14,694 bases of DNA from JANQIV01 sp050117315 (GTDB taxonomy: Bacteria > Bacteroidota > Ignavibacteria > Ignavibacteriales > Melioribacteraceae), in assembly GCA_050117315.1 (NCBI GenBank), contig JASFMY010000151.1, positions 1 to 14,694 of the forward strand. Reading direction: 5' to 3'. A model generated the notes under the pieces. The model was not told the origin of the DNA. It saw only the letters and a list, made by a program, of their open reading frames with translations, and did no database searches. The position numbers and the translations under genes are program-made. Below, piece by piece: positions 1 to 7,172 of this stretch (position 1 is the stretch's first letter; each line of letters opens with the position of its first letter).

Positions 1-2
1 TA

Positions 3-822
3 TTAGGATTTTTTGAAAATGCTGAGAATATGAAAGAGGAATTAGAAAAATTTATTGGGACTCAACTGCATCTTTTGAAGCATACCTAATTGCCCTAAAA
101 CCAATTTGGCTTGTGTATATTTCGGCTTCTGAAGGAAGCTTAGCAAAAATTAATAGTGATTCACTTCAGTCGGTCAGTAAAGCAGTAATTACTCTTAAAA
201 AAGGAACAGAAATTATTTATGATAATTATAATTTAGGATTAATAAACTGGGGCGAGAGCAGCTTATTCAGAACAGACATAATTGAAGTAGAAGCAAATGA
301 GCTCTACAATCTCACACAGTTAGAAATGATGGATTTAATTTAACAAATGATGATGGTAAATTGAATATAGATGCTAGTGTTGAAAGCTATACAATTGATG
401 GTTGGATGTATAGAATTGGTGGATTAGGAGATGCTACGTTTTGGCTATTTTACGCAGGATCAGGTCTTTATTATTATGATTCCGGGAAATGGTGGGGGCA
501 TGTACAACATGGTTCTGGATGGTCCCATGAACCACAATTTGGTGGAGTTGATGATACTTGGAGACATTATGCTGTTCAAGTTACATATGAAGGAGCTCAA
601 TATATAGTTAGAGTGTTTGTTGATGGTATTCTAAGAACATATGGTTCCGCACCAGCCGCATCGGGAGTAGTGACCATGGTTGGGACACATCACGATGCTA
701 CGGCAGGACACAGATGGGATGGTATTAGGGTTAGGAAAGATTTCACACTAAGTTCAGGGACTTCCCTAGGACAACAATACTTTAATCCACTAGAGCTATA
801 CGGGCAAATCTCTAATAAATAG
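3..822 (+). pseudogene. Frameshifted 3' end of a LamG/ConA-like surface protein
   Basis: Three reading frames follow each other and look like pieces of one decayed gene, cut by the window start. The first runs from position 3 to about 50 and the second from about 56 to 343. The third is open from 301 to the TAA at 820-822. The last piece is a recognisable LamG/concanavalin-A-like fold. It has an N-terminal 'YTIDGWMYRI' strand, a 'DTWRHYAVQV' strand, a 'VRVFVDGILR' strand carrying the typical DG turn, and a closing 'WDGIRVRKDF' strand. LamG domains usually bind carbohydrate or form parts of secreted surface proteins. No ATG with a ribosome site precedes the last piece; its only early candidate start is a TTG at 361, so an independent gene is unlikely. 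A hairpin follows directly. The fold is a family-level judgement. That the three pieces are one gene is inference, and sequencing error could also explain the frame changes. Confidence 0.5.
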
Positions 823-849
823 ATTCATCTGATAATGAGAAATTTTTGA

Positions 850-872
850 AAGGGTTCTTAAAAAGAACCCTT
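850..872 (+). terminator. Perfect 10-bp hairpin after the LamG gene remnant
   Basis: AAGGGTTCTT (850-859) pairs fully with AAGAACCCTT (863-872) around a 3-base loop. It is followed by AATTAAATTTTG, an AT-rich but not clean U-tract. It lies 27 bp after the stop of the LamG remnant and 65 bp before the first glycosyltransferase gene. It is probably a rho-independent terminator of the upstream gene. A similar imperfect hairpin sits before the second glycosyltransferase gene. Confidence 0.6.
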
Positions 873-937
873 AATTAAATTTTGTTCTTTGCATAGATAC
901 CCTAAAATTTTTTTTTAACAATAAAAAAATATTGCCG

Positions 938-1855
938 ATGAAAAAATTACTAATCTGTATTATCACATCCGAACGTACATGGAAGAACCTTTCAAAGTTT
1001 AATTTTGATATTGAATTAAGAAAATTAAGAAATGAATTTGATTTGGCAGTTGTTATGAACGGTTACGCATCTGATGCAATCGATTACTATAAGAATTTCC
1101 AACCCGAGTTCTTTTCCCTTAGGCCGAATGTTGGCTTTGATACTGCTGCCATAGCTTATTTTATTGATTTAGCTCCTAAATATAATCATTATCTATTAAT
1201 GCACGATGATCATTGGTTTAAAAATCATGACTGGCTTGAAAAAATTAATTGTCTGATAAATGAAGATAACAGTGTTGATATTTGGGGAAATATATTGATG
1301 CAGGAACCACTGCCAAATTTCAAGAAATATTGTGATGATGTTAATTTACGAGAACTAGCTAATTGTGGCAAAATTGATTTTTTGCATGGAATGTGCGGAC
1401 TTTTTAATTATGACTCAATTTCTAAGCTGAAAGAATTTAAAGTCCCTTATTTAATGAGCAAAGATAAAAAGATTGCTTTTTTAGGTGAAAGGTTATTTTC
1501 AAATATATTATTACATCTTGATATAAAATTTTCACAATTCTCGGATGGTATTTTTAATTTCTTTCTTCATGGTGATGATAACTATAGGAACCATCTGTTT
1601 TCAACGGCAAATGTTGCTTACCATAAATTTGATTTCACGAAAGCAAAAGAATATTATTACAAATATTTTGAATACTGTCAAAAGAATAATTATTTTGATG
1701 ATATGCCTGTGTTGTTTAATAATCTTGCAAATACTCATTTTGAATTAAATGAAGTTGAAGAGGCAAAATGTATCTGGAAAAGTTTATTAGACAAAATCCC
1801 AAATTTCCCGCTTTCAGAAGGCATAAAAGAATTAATTAATAATCCCCAAAATTAG
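938..1855 (+). CDS. Putative GT-A glycosyltransferase with TPR-like C-terminus (paralog 1)
   Basis: This 305-residue protein is the first of four paralogs that begin 'MKK.LI.IITSE.TW'. A TTG at 932 is in frame, but the ATG at 938 aligns with the paralog starts. The N-terminal two thirds look like a GT-A nucleotide-sugar transferase. A core strand 'LAVVMNGY' is followed by 'RPNVGFD' (about residues 62-68) and 'MHDDHW' (88-93), which I read as the nucleotide-binding loop and the DxD-type metal site. Conserved 'DIWGN', 'FLHGM', 'GERLFSN' and 'FFLHGDDN' blocks follow. The last 85 or so residues are helical and TPR-like. No signal peptide or membrane segment is seen, so it is probably cytoplasmic. 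It is closest to paralog 4 (5123-6031), especially in the C-terminal half, and like that gene is followed by glf, here a decayed copy. The sugar and acceptor cannot be told from sequence. Confidence 0.7.
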   Translation: MKKLLICIITSERTWKNLSKFNFDIELRKLRNEFDLAVVMNGYASDAIDYYKNFQPEFFSLRPNVGFDTAAIAYFIDLAPKYNHYLLMHDDHWFKNHDWLEKINCLINEDNSVDIWGNILMQEPLPNFKKYCDDVNLRELANCGKIDFLHGMCGLFNYDSISKLKEFKVPYLMSKDKKIAFLGERLFSNILLHLDIKFSQFSDGIFNFFLHGDDNYRNHLFSTANVAYHKFDFTKAKEYYYKYFEYCQKNNYFDDMPVLFNNLANTHFELNEVEEAKCIWKSLLDKIPNFPLSEGIKELINNPQN

Positions 1856-1859
1856 AATC

Positions 1860-2058
1860 ATGTATGATTATCTCATAGTTGGTACTGGTTTCAGCGGTAC
1901 GGTATTAGCTGAAAGGTTTGCCGGCAAATTAAATAAAAAAGTTTGTGTAATTGATAAAAGAGATCACATTTGAGACAATGCATATGACCATGTAAATGAT
2001 GATGGATAAATACAAACTACATTGGTTTCATACAGACAGTGATGTAGTCTACCTTTCC
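1860..2058 (+). pseudogene. glf: Decayed 5' remnant of a second UDP-galactopyranose mutase gene
   Basis: Starting at the ATG at 1860, the frame reads MYDYLIVGTGFSG and then 'VIDKRDHI'. This matches codon by codon the start of the intact glf at 6045, including the FAD-binding GxGxxG. At 1971 a TGA replaces the TGC codon of the intact gene, and a TAA occurs at 2007. After a short deletion the homology resumes in another frame as 'HWFHTDSDVVYLS' (2020-2058), with two further codons missing. Homology then stops abruptly. Only about the first 75 of 374 residues are represented, so no functional enzyme can be made. It begins 4 bp after the first glycosyltransferase gene, as the intact glf begins 13 bp after paralog 4. 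This points to duplication of a transferase-glf unit followed by decay of one copy. Confidence 0.85.
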
Positions 2059-2239
2059 AATTGATGCTGGTGGAACGACATATAGTGTTTATATTGACGA
2101 CTTGCAATTACTTATGACAAAACTTACGAAGAAAATTTCATACCGGAACAACAGCAATAAAATCCTTGCATTTATTTTTGATTTTAACTGTGCTATATTT
2201 ATAGAAGAATTTCAATGGTTATAACTACTTTATATTTTT
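2059..2239 (+). other. Junction segment with a fragment resembling a surface-protein C-terminus
   Basis: Immediately after the glf homology ends, a different frame starting at 2060 is open to the TAA at about 2222-2224. It begins 'IDAGGTTYSVYIDDLQLL', which resembles the closing strands of carbohydrate-binding modules of secreted proteins (the 'Y.VYIDD..L' pattern). After about 17 residues the translation looks non-coding (Lys-, Asn- and Phe-rich). There is no start codon with a ribosome site. I read it as the leftover tail of another surface protein joined to the glf remnant by recombination. The family assignment is tentative because the piece is so short. Confidence 0.3.
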
Positions 2240-2266
2240 AAGGAGTTCTCTATTAAGAGAGCCCTT
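2240..2266 (+). terminator. Imperfect hairpin before the second glycosyltransferase gene
   Basis: AAGG-A-GTTCTCT (2240-2251) pairs with AGAGAGCCCTT (2256-2266) around the loop ATTA, with one bulged A and one G-T pair. The sequence then reads TTAAGTTCTTTG. The arrangement copies the one at 850-890 (hairpin, A/T-rich stretch, GTTCTTTG), so both may be the terminator-plus-leader piece of a repeated cassette. Terminator function is inferred, since the U-tract is poor. Confidence 0.4.
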
Positions 2267-2358
2267 TAAGTTCTTTGAACTTTTTGCATTTATATGAATT
2301 TTATAAAGCTATCTGCCGTAAAAGGCTGAATTCTATTATTAAAATATCTTATGGCGAC

Positions 2359-3270
2359 ATGGAAAAAATCTTAATCAGCATAATTACATCGGAAAAAACA
2401 TGGAAAAATTTTTCAAAGTTTGGTTTTGATAAGCAAGTAATAAAACATAGAGATAAGTTTGATTTTGCTGTTGTATTGAACGGCTATGCGTTAGAAGCAA
2501 TAAATTATTACAAAGATTTTAAACCGGAATTTTTCTTTTTAAGACCAAACTTGGGCTTTGATCCTGCGGCTGTTGAACATTTAATAAAAATAATACCTGT
2601 TTATGATACCACACTGATACTAAATGACGATTATTGGTTCGAAGTGGAAGACTGGGTTTCACAAATAGAAGAGCTAAGAATTGAAAAACCTGAAATTGAT
2701 GTATGGGGTAATTTAGTTGTAAGTTTAACAAGTGAGATGGTGGGGTATAATGAATATTGTAGTAAAGCCGATTTGGGATTTTTGAAGAATTATGATTCAA
2801 AAATAATGCTGCAAGGGATGTCCGGAATATTTTCCTCAGATGCAATTACAAAGTTGAAAACAATTAATTACAATTTTTTTCTTGAAAATAATAAACAAAA
2901 AGCTGAATTAGGGGAAAGAATATTTAGTAATTTTATTAAGTATAGTATGTTAAATATGAGTTGTTTCCCACAAGGTATATTCAAATTCCTATTACATAAT
3001 GATACTAACGAGAAAGATCATTTGTTCTGGACAGCAAATGAACTGGTTTTGAAGAATAATTATATCGAAGCAAGAAATCTTTACCTTGAATATTTAAAGC
3101 ATTGTGAGAGAAATGAATCTCTTTTAGCATTCTACAATATAGCTCAGATTTCGTCAGTTATTAAGGATTATGAAACTACAATGCTTTATTGTAAAAAATG
3201 TCTGGAAATTGTGCCCGCTTTTCCTCTTGTAACAGATTTGTTAAATAAAATAGAAGCGAAATTTTCATGA
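2359..3270 (+). CDS. Putative GT-A glycosyltransferase with TPR-like C-terminus (paralog 2, variant motifs)
   Basis: The protein has 303 residues from the ATG at 2359. The frame is open further upstream to a TTG at 2275, but the ATG at 2359 matches the paralog starts (MEKILISIITSEKTW). The GT-A-like core is colinear with its relatives and has 'RPNLGFD' at residues 62-68. The metal-site motif reads NDDYW at 89-93, whereas the other three have HDDHW. The late 'HGDDN'-type motif is changed to HNDTN. Both aspartates of the DD pair are kept, so the enzyme may still be active with altered specificity, or it may be losing function. The 'DPAAVEHL' segment and the C-terminus place it nearest paralog 3. 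The C-terminal part (about 215-303) is TPR-like. Its stop overlaps the next start by 4 bases (ATGA), implying translational coupling. Confidence 0.68.
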   Translation: MEKILISIITSEKTWKNFSKFGFDKQVIKHRDKFDFAVVLNGYALEAINYYKDFKPEFFFLRPNLGFDPAAVEHLIKIIPVYDTTLILNDDYWFEVEDWVSQIEELRIEKPEIDVWGNLVVSLTSEMVGYNEYCSKADLGFLKNYDSKIMLQGMSGIFSSDAITKLKTINYNFFLENNKQKAELGERIFSNFIKYSMLNMSCFPQGIFKFLLHNDTNEKDHLFWTANELVLKNNYIEARNLYLEYLKHCERNESLLAFYNIAQISSVIKDYETTMLYCKKCLEIVPAFPLVTDLLNKIEAKFS

Positions 3271-4229
3271 ATATAGCTTTTCATTCTTACGGATTTTCTT
3301 TGAGAGGTTGTGATATTGCTCTCTTTGATTATGCTTATTACAATGAAGAATTGCTTGGGAATAAATCAATTATTATTATGGATGGAAACTCAGTTCATAA
3401 GAATGAGAACATGTTGACTATGTTTAAGAATCGATTTGGCAAAATTTATTTTTATAATGATGTCGAAGATATTGACGAGATAATATCCCAAAGTAAGGTA
3501 GAAATGTTTTTTTTACTAAAACATGGTTTTAACGATGGTATATTATCCCAAAAAGCCAAAAATTGTGTCCAAGCTGTTTTTAGAACCCTTGAAGAACATG
3601 GAGATGTTTATGCCGTTAATTCAGAATGGTTGAGCAGAGGTTATAGTAAAGGTAAATTTGATTATGTTCCGCGTATTATAAACTTACCCGAGGTAAATTT
3701 ACACTTTAGAGATCATTTAAACATACCTGAAGAAGCAATAGTCTTTGGACGCTACGGCGGGTTTGATACATTTGATATTGACTTTGTTCATGAAACTGTA
3801 ATAGAAATTGCTGAAGAAAGGGATGATATTTATTTCCTTTTTATGAATACGGACGATAGTTTCTTAAAAGGGAAAAAATATGACAATATTAAATTTTTTG
3901 CCGGTACGGCTGATTTAAAAATCAAAACCGCATTTATACAAACATGCGATGCAATGCTGCATGCAAGAAACCGCGGCGAAACTTTTGGAGTTGCAATAGG
4001 TGAATTTTCTTCCAAGAATAAGCCTGTTATAACTTTTGCACGTTCGCCTGAGCAAGCGCATTACTGGCACTTGAAGCACAAAGGGATATACTATTTCAGT
4101 AAAGAACAGCTTTATGATATCCTAACAACTTTAAGAAAGAATCCGGGCTATAATTACGATGTTTTTTCGGAAAAATTTTCTCCTGAAAGAGTAATGCAAA
4201 GATTTAAGAAAGTTTTTATTGATGATTAA
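3267..4229 (+). CDS. Putative GT-B fold glycosyltransferase (GT4-like)
   Basis: A 320-residue protein unrelated to the four paralogs around it. The C-terminal half carries the retaining GT4-type donor-site signature 'RGETFGVAIGEF', with the two glutamates of the EX7E motif at E238 and E246. A glycine-rich 'FGRYGG' at about 160-165 is where the second Rossmann domain of GT-B enzymes begins. The N-terminal half opens with 'MNIAFHSYGFSLRG' and an 'RGCDIALFDYA' segment and is shorter than in many GT4 enzymes. No signal peptide or membrane span is seen, so it is probably cytoplasmic. The ATG overlaps the preceding stop by 4 bases, and the next transferase starts 13 bp downstream, so it belongs to the same operon. 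Donor and acceptor are unknown. It probably adds one sugar of the same glycan. Confidence 0.75.
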   Translation: MNIAFHSYGFSLRGCDIALFDYAYYNEELLGNKSIIIMDGNSVHKNENMLTMFKNRFGKIYFYNDVEDIDEIISQSKVEMFFLLKHGFNDGILSQKAKNCVQAVFRTLEEHGDVYAVNSEWLSRGYSKGKFDYVPRIINLPEVNLHFRDHLNIPEEAIVFGRYGGFDTFDIDFVHETVIEIAEERDDIYFLFMNTDDSFLKGKKYDNIKFFAGTADLKIKTAFIQTCDAMLHARNRGETFGVAIGEFSSKNKPVITFARSPEQAHYWHLKHKGIYYFSKEQLYDILTTLRKNPGYNYDVFSEKFSPERVMQRFKKVFIDD

Positions 4230-4242
4230 AAAACTAAGTCCT

Positions 4243-5115
4243 ATGAAAAAAATCCTAATCAGCATAATAACATCGGAAAAAACATGGTCAAACTTTTCCA
4301 GATTTGAATTTGACAGGCAAATAAAAAAATTAAGAGAGAGGTTTGACTTTGCAGTTGTACTGAATGGTTATTATCATGATGCAGTAAATTTCTATGCGCA
4401 ATTTAAGCCTGAATATTTTTTCCTAAGGCCAAATATTGGTTATGACCCGGCGGCAATAGAACATTTATTTAAATTAATACCTGTCTACAAAACAACATTA
4501 TTACTACATGATGACCACTGGTTTGAAGATGAAAACTGGTTCATAAAAATTGAAAATCTTAGAAATGAAAAACCTGAAATTGATGTATGGGGAAATCTGG
4601 TTTTAGGATCTACAAGTGAGGTAGACGGTTATAAAGAATACTGTGATTTAACAGGCTTAACCTTTTTGAAGGATTTTAGTTCATTGCAAATGCTGCAAGG
4701 AATGTCGGGCATTTTTTCTGAAAACGCTATTCGAAAAATTAAAAGTGTAAACTTTAATTTCCCTTTGATAAATGATAAATATAAAGCAGAGATCGGTGAA
4801 AGAATTTTCAGTAATTTAATAAAATTCAAATCCTTAAAAATGAACAACTTCCCGGACGGTATATTTAAATTTCTAATGCATGGTGATGATAATTTCGCAG
4901 GTCATTTATTATGGACAGCCCATGAATATTATTCTGATAAAAAATTTGAAAAGTCAATTGAAATGTATGAAAAATATATTGCCGCCAAAAAGGATTGCAG
5001 CATCGATATGCTAGCCGGGCTTTATTTAAAATTGTCATCGTCTTATCTGAACATTAATAATGTTCAAAAATCAAGGGAGTATTTTGAAAAAGCCAAATCT
5101 ATAAAACGAGGTTAG
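4243..5115 (+). CDS. Putative GT-A glycosyltransferase with TPR C-terminus (paralog 3)
   Basis: The protein has 290 residues from the ATG at 4243, which aligns with the paralogs (MKKILISIITSEKTW). An ATG at 4222, overlapping the previous gene's stop, is in frame and would add seven residues. Motifs are complete: 'RPNIGYD' at residues 62-68, HDDHW at 89-93, 'DVWGN', 'LQGMSGIF', 'GERIFSN' and 'HGDDN'. The C-terminus is the clearest TPR of the set, with a 'LYLKLSSSYLNINN' helix followed by 'SREYFEKAKSI'. It is closest to paralog 2 in the 'DPAAIEHL' region and in the middle of the protein. A 41-bp stretch near its 5' end (4258-4298) is identical to one in paralog 4, so the pair could recombine. 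The next gene starts 7 bp after its stop. Confidence 0.7.
   Translation: MKKILISIITSEKTWSNFSRFEFDRQIKKLRERFDFAVVLNGYYHDAVNFYAQFKPEYFFLRPNIGYDPAAIEHLFKLIPVYKTTLLLHDDHWFEDENWFIKIENLRNEKPEIDVWGNLVLGSTSEVDGYKEYCDLTGLTFLKDFSSLQMLQGMSGIFSENAIRKIKSVNFNFPLINDKYKAEIGERIFSNLIKFKSLKMNNFPDGIFKFLMHGDDNFAGHLLWTAHEYYSDKKFEKSIEMYEKYIAAKKDCSIDMLAGLYLKLSSSYLNINNVQKSREYFEKAKSIKRG
4258..4298 (+). repeat. 41-bp exact direct repeat, copy 1 (other copy 5138-5178)
   Basis: This stretch lies within codons 6-19 of paralog 3. It is base-for-base the same as 5138-5178 in paralog 4, 880 bp away in the same orientation. It encodes the shared 'ISIITSEKTWSNF' segment. Identity at silent positions suggests recent duplication or gene conversion. 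Recombination between the copies would delete 880 bp and fuse the two genes in frame, since 880 bp separates equivalent codons of the two genes. Confidence 0.8.
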
Positions 5116-5122
5116 CTATTAT

Positions 5123-6031
5123 ATGAAGAAATTCCTGATCAGCATAATAACATCGGAAAAAACATGGTCAAACTTTTCTAAATTTGGGTTTGACGAGCAA
5201 ATAAAAAAATTAAGAGACAAGTTTGACTTTGCAGTTGTACTTAATGGTCATCATTATGATGCTATAGATTTCTACAGACAATTTAAGCCTGAGTATTTTT
5301 TCTTAAGACCTAATTTAGGATTTGATACTGCGGCAATAGCATACTTCATAGATTTGGTACCTGAATACGATAGATACTTGATTATGCATGACGATCATTG
5401 GTTTGGAGATGACAATTGGTTTGACCGAATCAATAACTTAAAGGATGAACAAAATGATGTTGATATCTGGGGAAATATATTGATGCAGGGGCCAATGGCA
5501 AATTTCAAAAAATATTGTCACGATGTAAATTTATCTGAGCTGGCAGATAATGACAAAGTTGACTTTCTACACGGTATGTCCGGTCTTTTTAATTTACAAG
5601 CTATCAGTAAGTTGAAGAATTTTAAGATACCGTATATAATGAGCACAGAAAAGGAAGTAGCATTTTTAGGTGAGAGATTATTCTCAAATATTATTGCACA
5701 CCTCGGCCTTAAAATGGCTCAATTCCCGGAAGGTATTTTTAATTTCTTTCTTCACGGGGAGGACAACTACAAAAATCATTTATTTTCAACTGCAAATGTA
5801 GCCTTTCTTAAAAAAGACTTTCAACTGGCAAAAGAATATTACTATAAATATTATGAACACTGTGAAGGGATTAATTTTTTTGACAACATGCCTGAGTTGT
5901 TTAATAATCTGGCATGTACTCATTACGAGTTAAAAGAAATAGAAGAAGCAAAAGTAATCTGGAAGAATCTACTGGCTAAAATTCCTGATTTCCCGGTTCC
6001 GGCTGGAGTGAGAGAATTAGTCAATAATTAA
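5123..6031 (+). CDS. Putative GT-A glycosyltransferase with TPR-like C-terminus (paralog 4)
   Basis: The 302-residue protein starts at an ATG preceded by a weak GAGG-type ribosome site. It shows the full set of family motifs: 'SEKTW' at 11-15, 'VVLNGH' near 38-43, 'RPNLGFD' at 62-68, HDDHW at 89-93, 'DIWGN' at 114-118, 'FLHGMSGLF' at 148-156, 'GERLFSN' at 183-189 and 'HGEDN' at 211-215. From about 216 to the end it is helical and TPR-like, perhaps a docking surface for partner proteins or acceptor. It is nearest paralog 1 ('DTAAIAYFIDL', same C-terminus), and both are followed by glf. It lies 7 bp after paralog 3 and 13 bp before glf, so it is in the operon. Galactofuranosyl transfer is an attractive guess from the glf neighbour only. 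No motif in the protein proves it. Confidence 0.7.
   Translation: MKKFLISIITSEKTWSNFSKFGFDEQIKKLRDKFDFAVVLNGHHYDAIDFYRQFKPEYFFLRPNLGFDTAAIAYFIDLVPEYDRYLIMHDDHWFGDDNWFDRINNLKDEQNDVDIWGNILMQGPMANFKKYCHDVNLSELADNDKVDFLHGMSGLFNLQAISKLKNFKIPYIMSTEKEVAFLGERLFSNIIAHLGLKMAQFPEGIFNFFLHGEDNYKNHLFSTANVAFLKKDFQLAKEYYYKYYEHCEGINFFDNMPELFNNLACTHYELKEIEEAKVIWKNLLAKIPDFPVPAGVRELVNN
5138..5178 (+). repeat. 41-bp exact direct repeat, copy 2 (other copy 4258-4298)
   Basis: Second copy of the repeat, inside the 5' end of paralog 4. Sequence similarity with paralog 3 continues on the 3' side but with scattered mismatches. Confidence 0.8.
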
Positions 6032-6044
6032 TTCGGTTAATATT

Positions 6045-7169
6045 ATGTATGATTACCTTATTGTAGGAGTCGGTTTCAGCGGAGCAGTACTGGCAGAAAG
6101 GCTTGCAAGCCAAGCTGATAAAAAAATCTGTATAATTGATAAAAGAGATCACATATGCGGTAACGCTTTTGATTATTATAATGAAAACGGGATATTAGTT
6201 CATAAGTATGGTCCCCACTGGTTCCATACAAACAGTAGCGAAGTCTTTAACTACCTTTCCCATTTTACTGAATGGATATTTCACGATCATATAATAAAAT
6301 CAAAAGTAAACGGAGTGTTATACCCGTTCCCGATTAACATGAATACCATTAATTCATTCTTCGGGGTTAAGTTAAAAACCGAAGATGAGGTGAAACATTT
6401 CATTGAGTCAAAAAAAGAAAAAATAAAGAATCCTAAAAATGCCGAAGAGATGGTGCTAAGTTTGCTGGGAAAAGAACTATATGAAAACTTCTATTTCAAC
6501 TACACTATTAAGCAATGGAACATGCATCCGAAAGAACTTGCGGCGAGTGTAACGGCACGTATCCCCGTAAGATATAATTCAAAAGAAAGTTATTTCAACG
6601 ATACATACCAGGCAATGCCGAAACACGGTTATTCCAAATTGTTTGAGAAGTTATTAAACCATAAAAATATTACAATAATTTTGAACAAAGATTTTGTTGA
6701 TATTGAAAACGAAATAAAATTTAACAAGCTTATTTATACAGGTCCTATTGATGAGTTTTTTAATAATAGTTTTGGAGAACTGCCGTACAGGTCTTTGGAA
6801 TTTGAACATGAAACTTTGAACCGGGAATACTTCCAGGAATGCCAGCAGATCAATTATCCCAACGATGAAAATTATACCCGGATTGTGGAATGGAAACACG
6901 CTACAGGCCTGAAGAGTAATCCGGCCTGCCGGCAAGACAGGAAAACATCAATAATGAAAGAATATCCTGTTGCATACAAAAAAGGCATGGAGAGATTTTA
7001 TCCCATTCCTTTGGCTGAGAATAACGAACTTCTTATGAAATACGAAAAGGAAGTGAAAAAATTAAACAATGTTGTCTTTTGCGGCAGACTTGCAGAATAT
7101 AAATATTACAACATGGACCAGGTAATAGCCCGCTCTCTAAAAATTTTCTCGGACTTATCAAAAAAGTAA
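6045..7169 (+). CDS. glf: UDP-galactopyranose mutase
   Basis: This flavoenzyme interconverts UDP-galactopyranose and UDP-galactofuranose in the cytoplasm, giving the donor for galactofuranose-containing surface glycans. The protein has 374 residues, normal for bacterial enzymes. The FAD Rossmann motif GVGFSG is at residues 8-13, with an acidic D32 after the second strand and 'KRDHICGN' at 33-40. 'GPHWFHTN' at 56-63 matches the family's 'GPH.FHT'. 'YTIKQW', the 'ARIPVRYN' arginines near 172-176, and 'RIVEWKH' with R279 (the counterpart of the substrate phosphate-binding Arg280 in E. coli) are all present. The C-terminal signature 'GRLAEYKYYNMDQVI' starts at 347. Nothing essential appears missing. 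It is the last gene of the transferase operon and ends 3 bp from the stop of a convergent gene, leaving no room for a separate terminator. Confidence 0.95.
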   Translation: MYDYLIVGVGFSGAVLAERLASQADKKICIIDKRDHICGNAFDYYNENGILVHKYGPHWFHTNSSEVFNYLSHFTEWIFHDHIIKSKVNGVLYPFPINMNTINSFFGVKLKTEDEVKHFIESKKEKIKNPKNAEEMVLSLLGKELYENFYFNYTIKQWNMHPKELAASVTARIPVRYNSKESYFNDTYQAMPKHGYSKLFEKLLNHKNITIILNKDFVDIENEIKFNKLIYTGPIDEFFNNSFGELPYRSLEFEHETLNREYFQECQQINYPNDENYTRIVEWKHATGLKSNPACRQDRKTSIMKEYPVAYKKGMERFYPIPLAENNELLMKYEKEVKKLNNVVFCGRLAEYKYYNMDQVIARSLKIFSDLSKK

Positions 7170-7172
7170 GTC

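Noticed and set aside
908..929. T9 run followed by A runs before the first transferase, considered as a phase-variable tract
   Set aside because: It lies upstream of the start in a generally AT-rich leader, no promoter boxes are clearly spaced around it, and there is no evidence of length variation.
1545..1748. Plus-strand 67-codon frame inside the first transferase gene
   Set aside because: It lies wholly within a well-supported gene in another frame, and its product is a hydrophobic low-complexity stretch typical of AT-rich shadows.
2275..2358. N-terminal extension of paralog 2 from a TTG start
   Set aside because: The 28 extra residues have no counterpart in the other three paralogs, and the ATG at 2359 aligns with their starts.
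2519..2845. Minus-strand 108-codon frame inside paralog 2
   Set aside because: It is antisense to a conserved coding region, with no recognisable domain or start signals.
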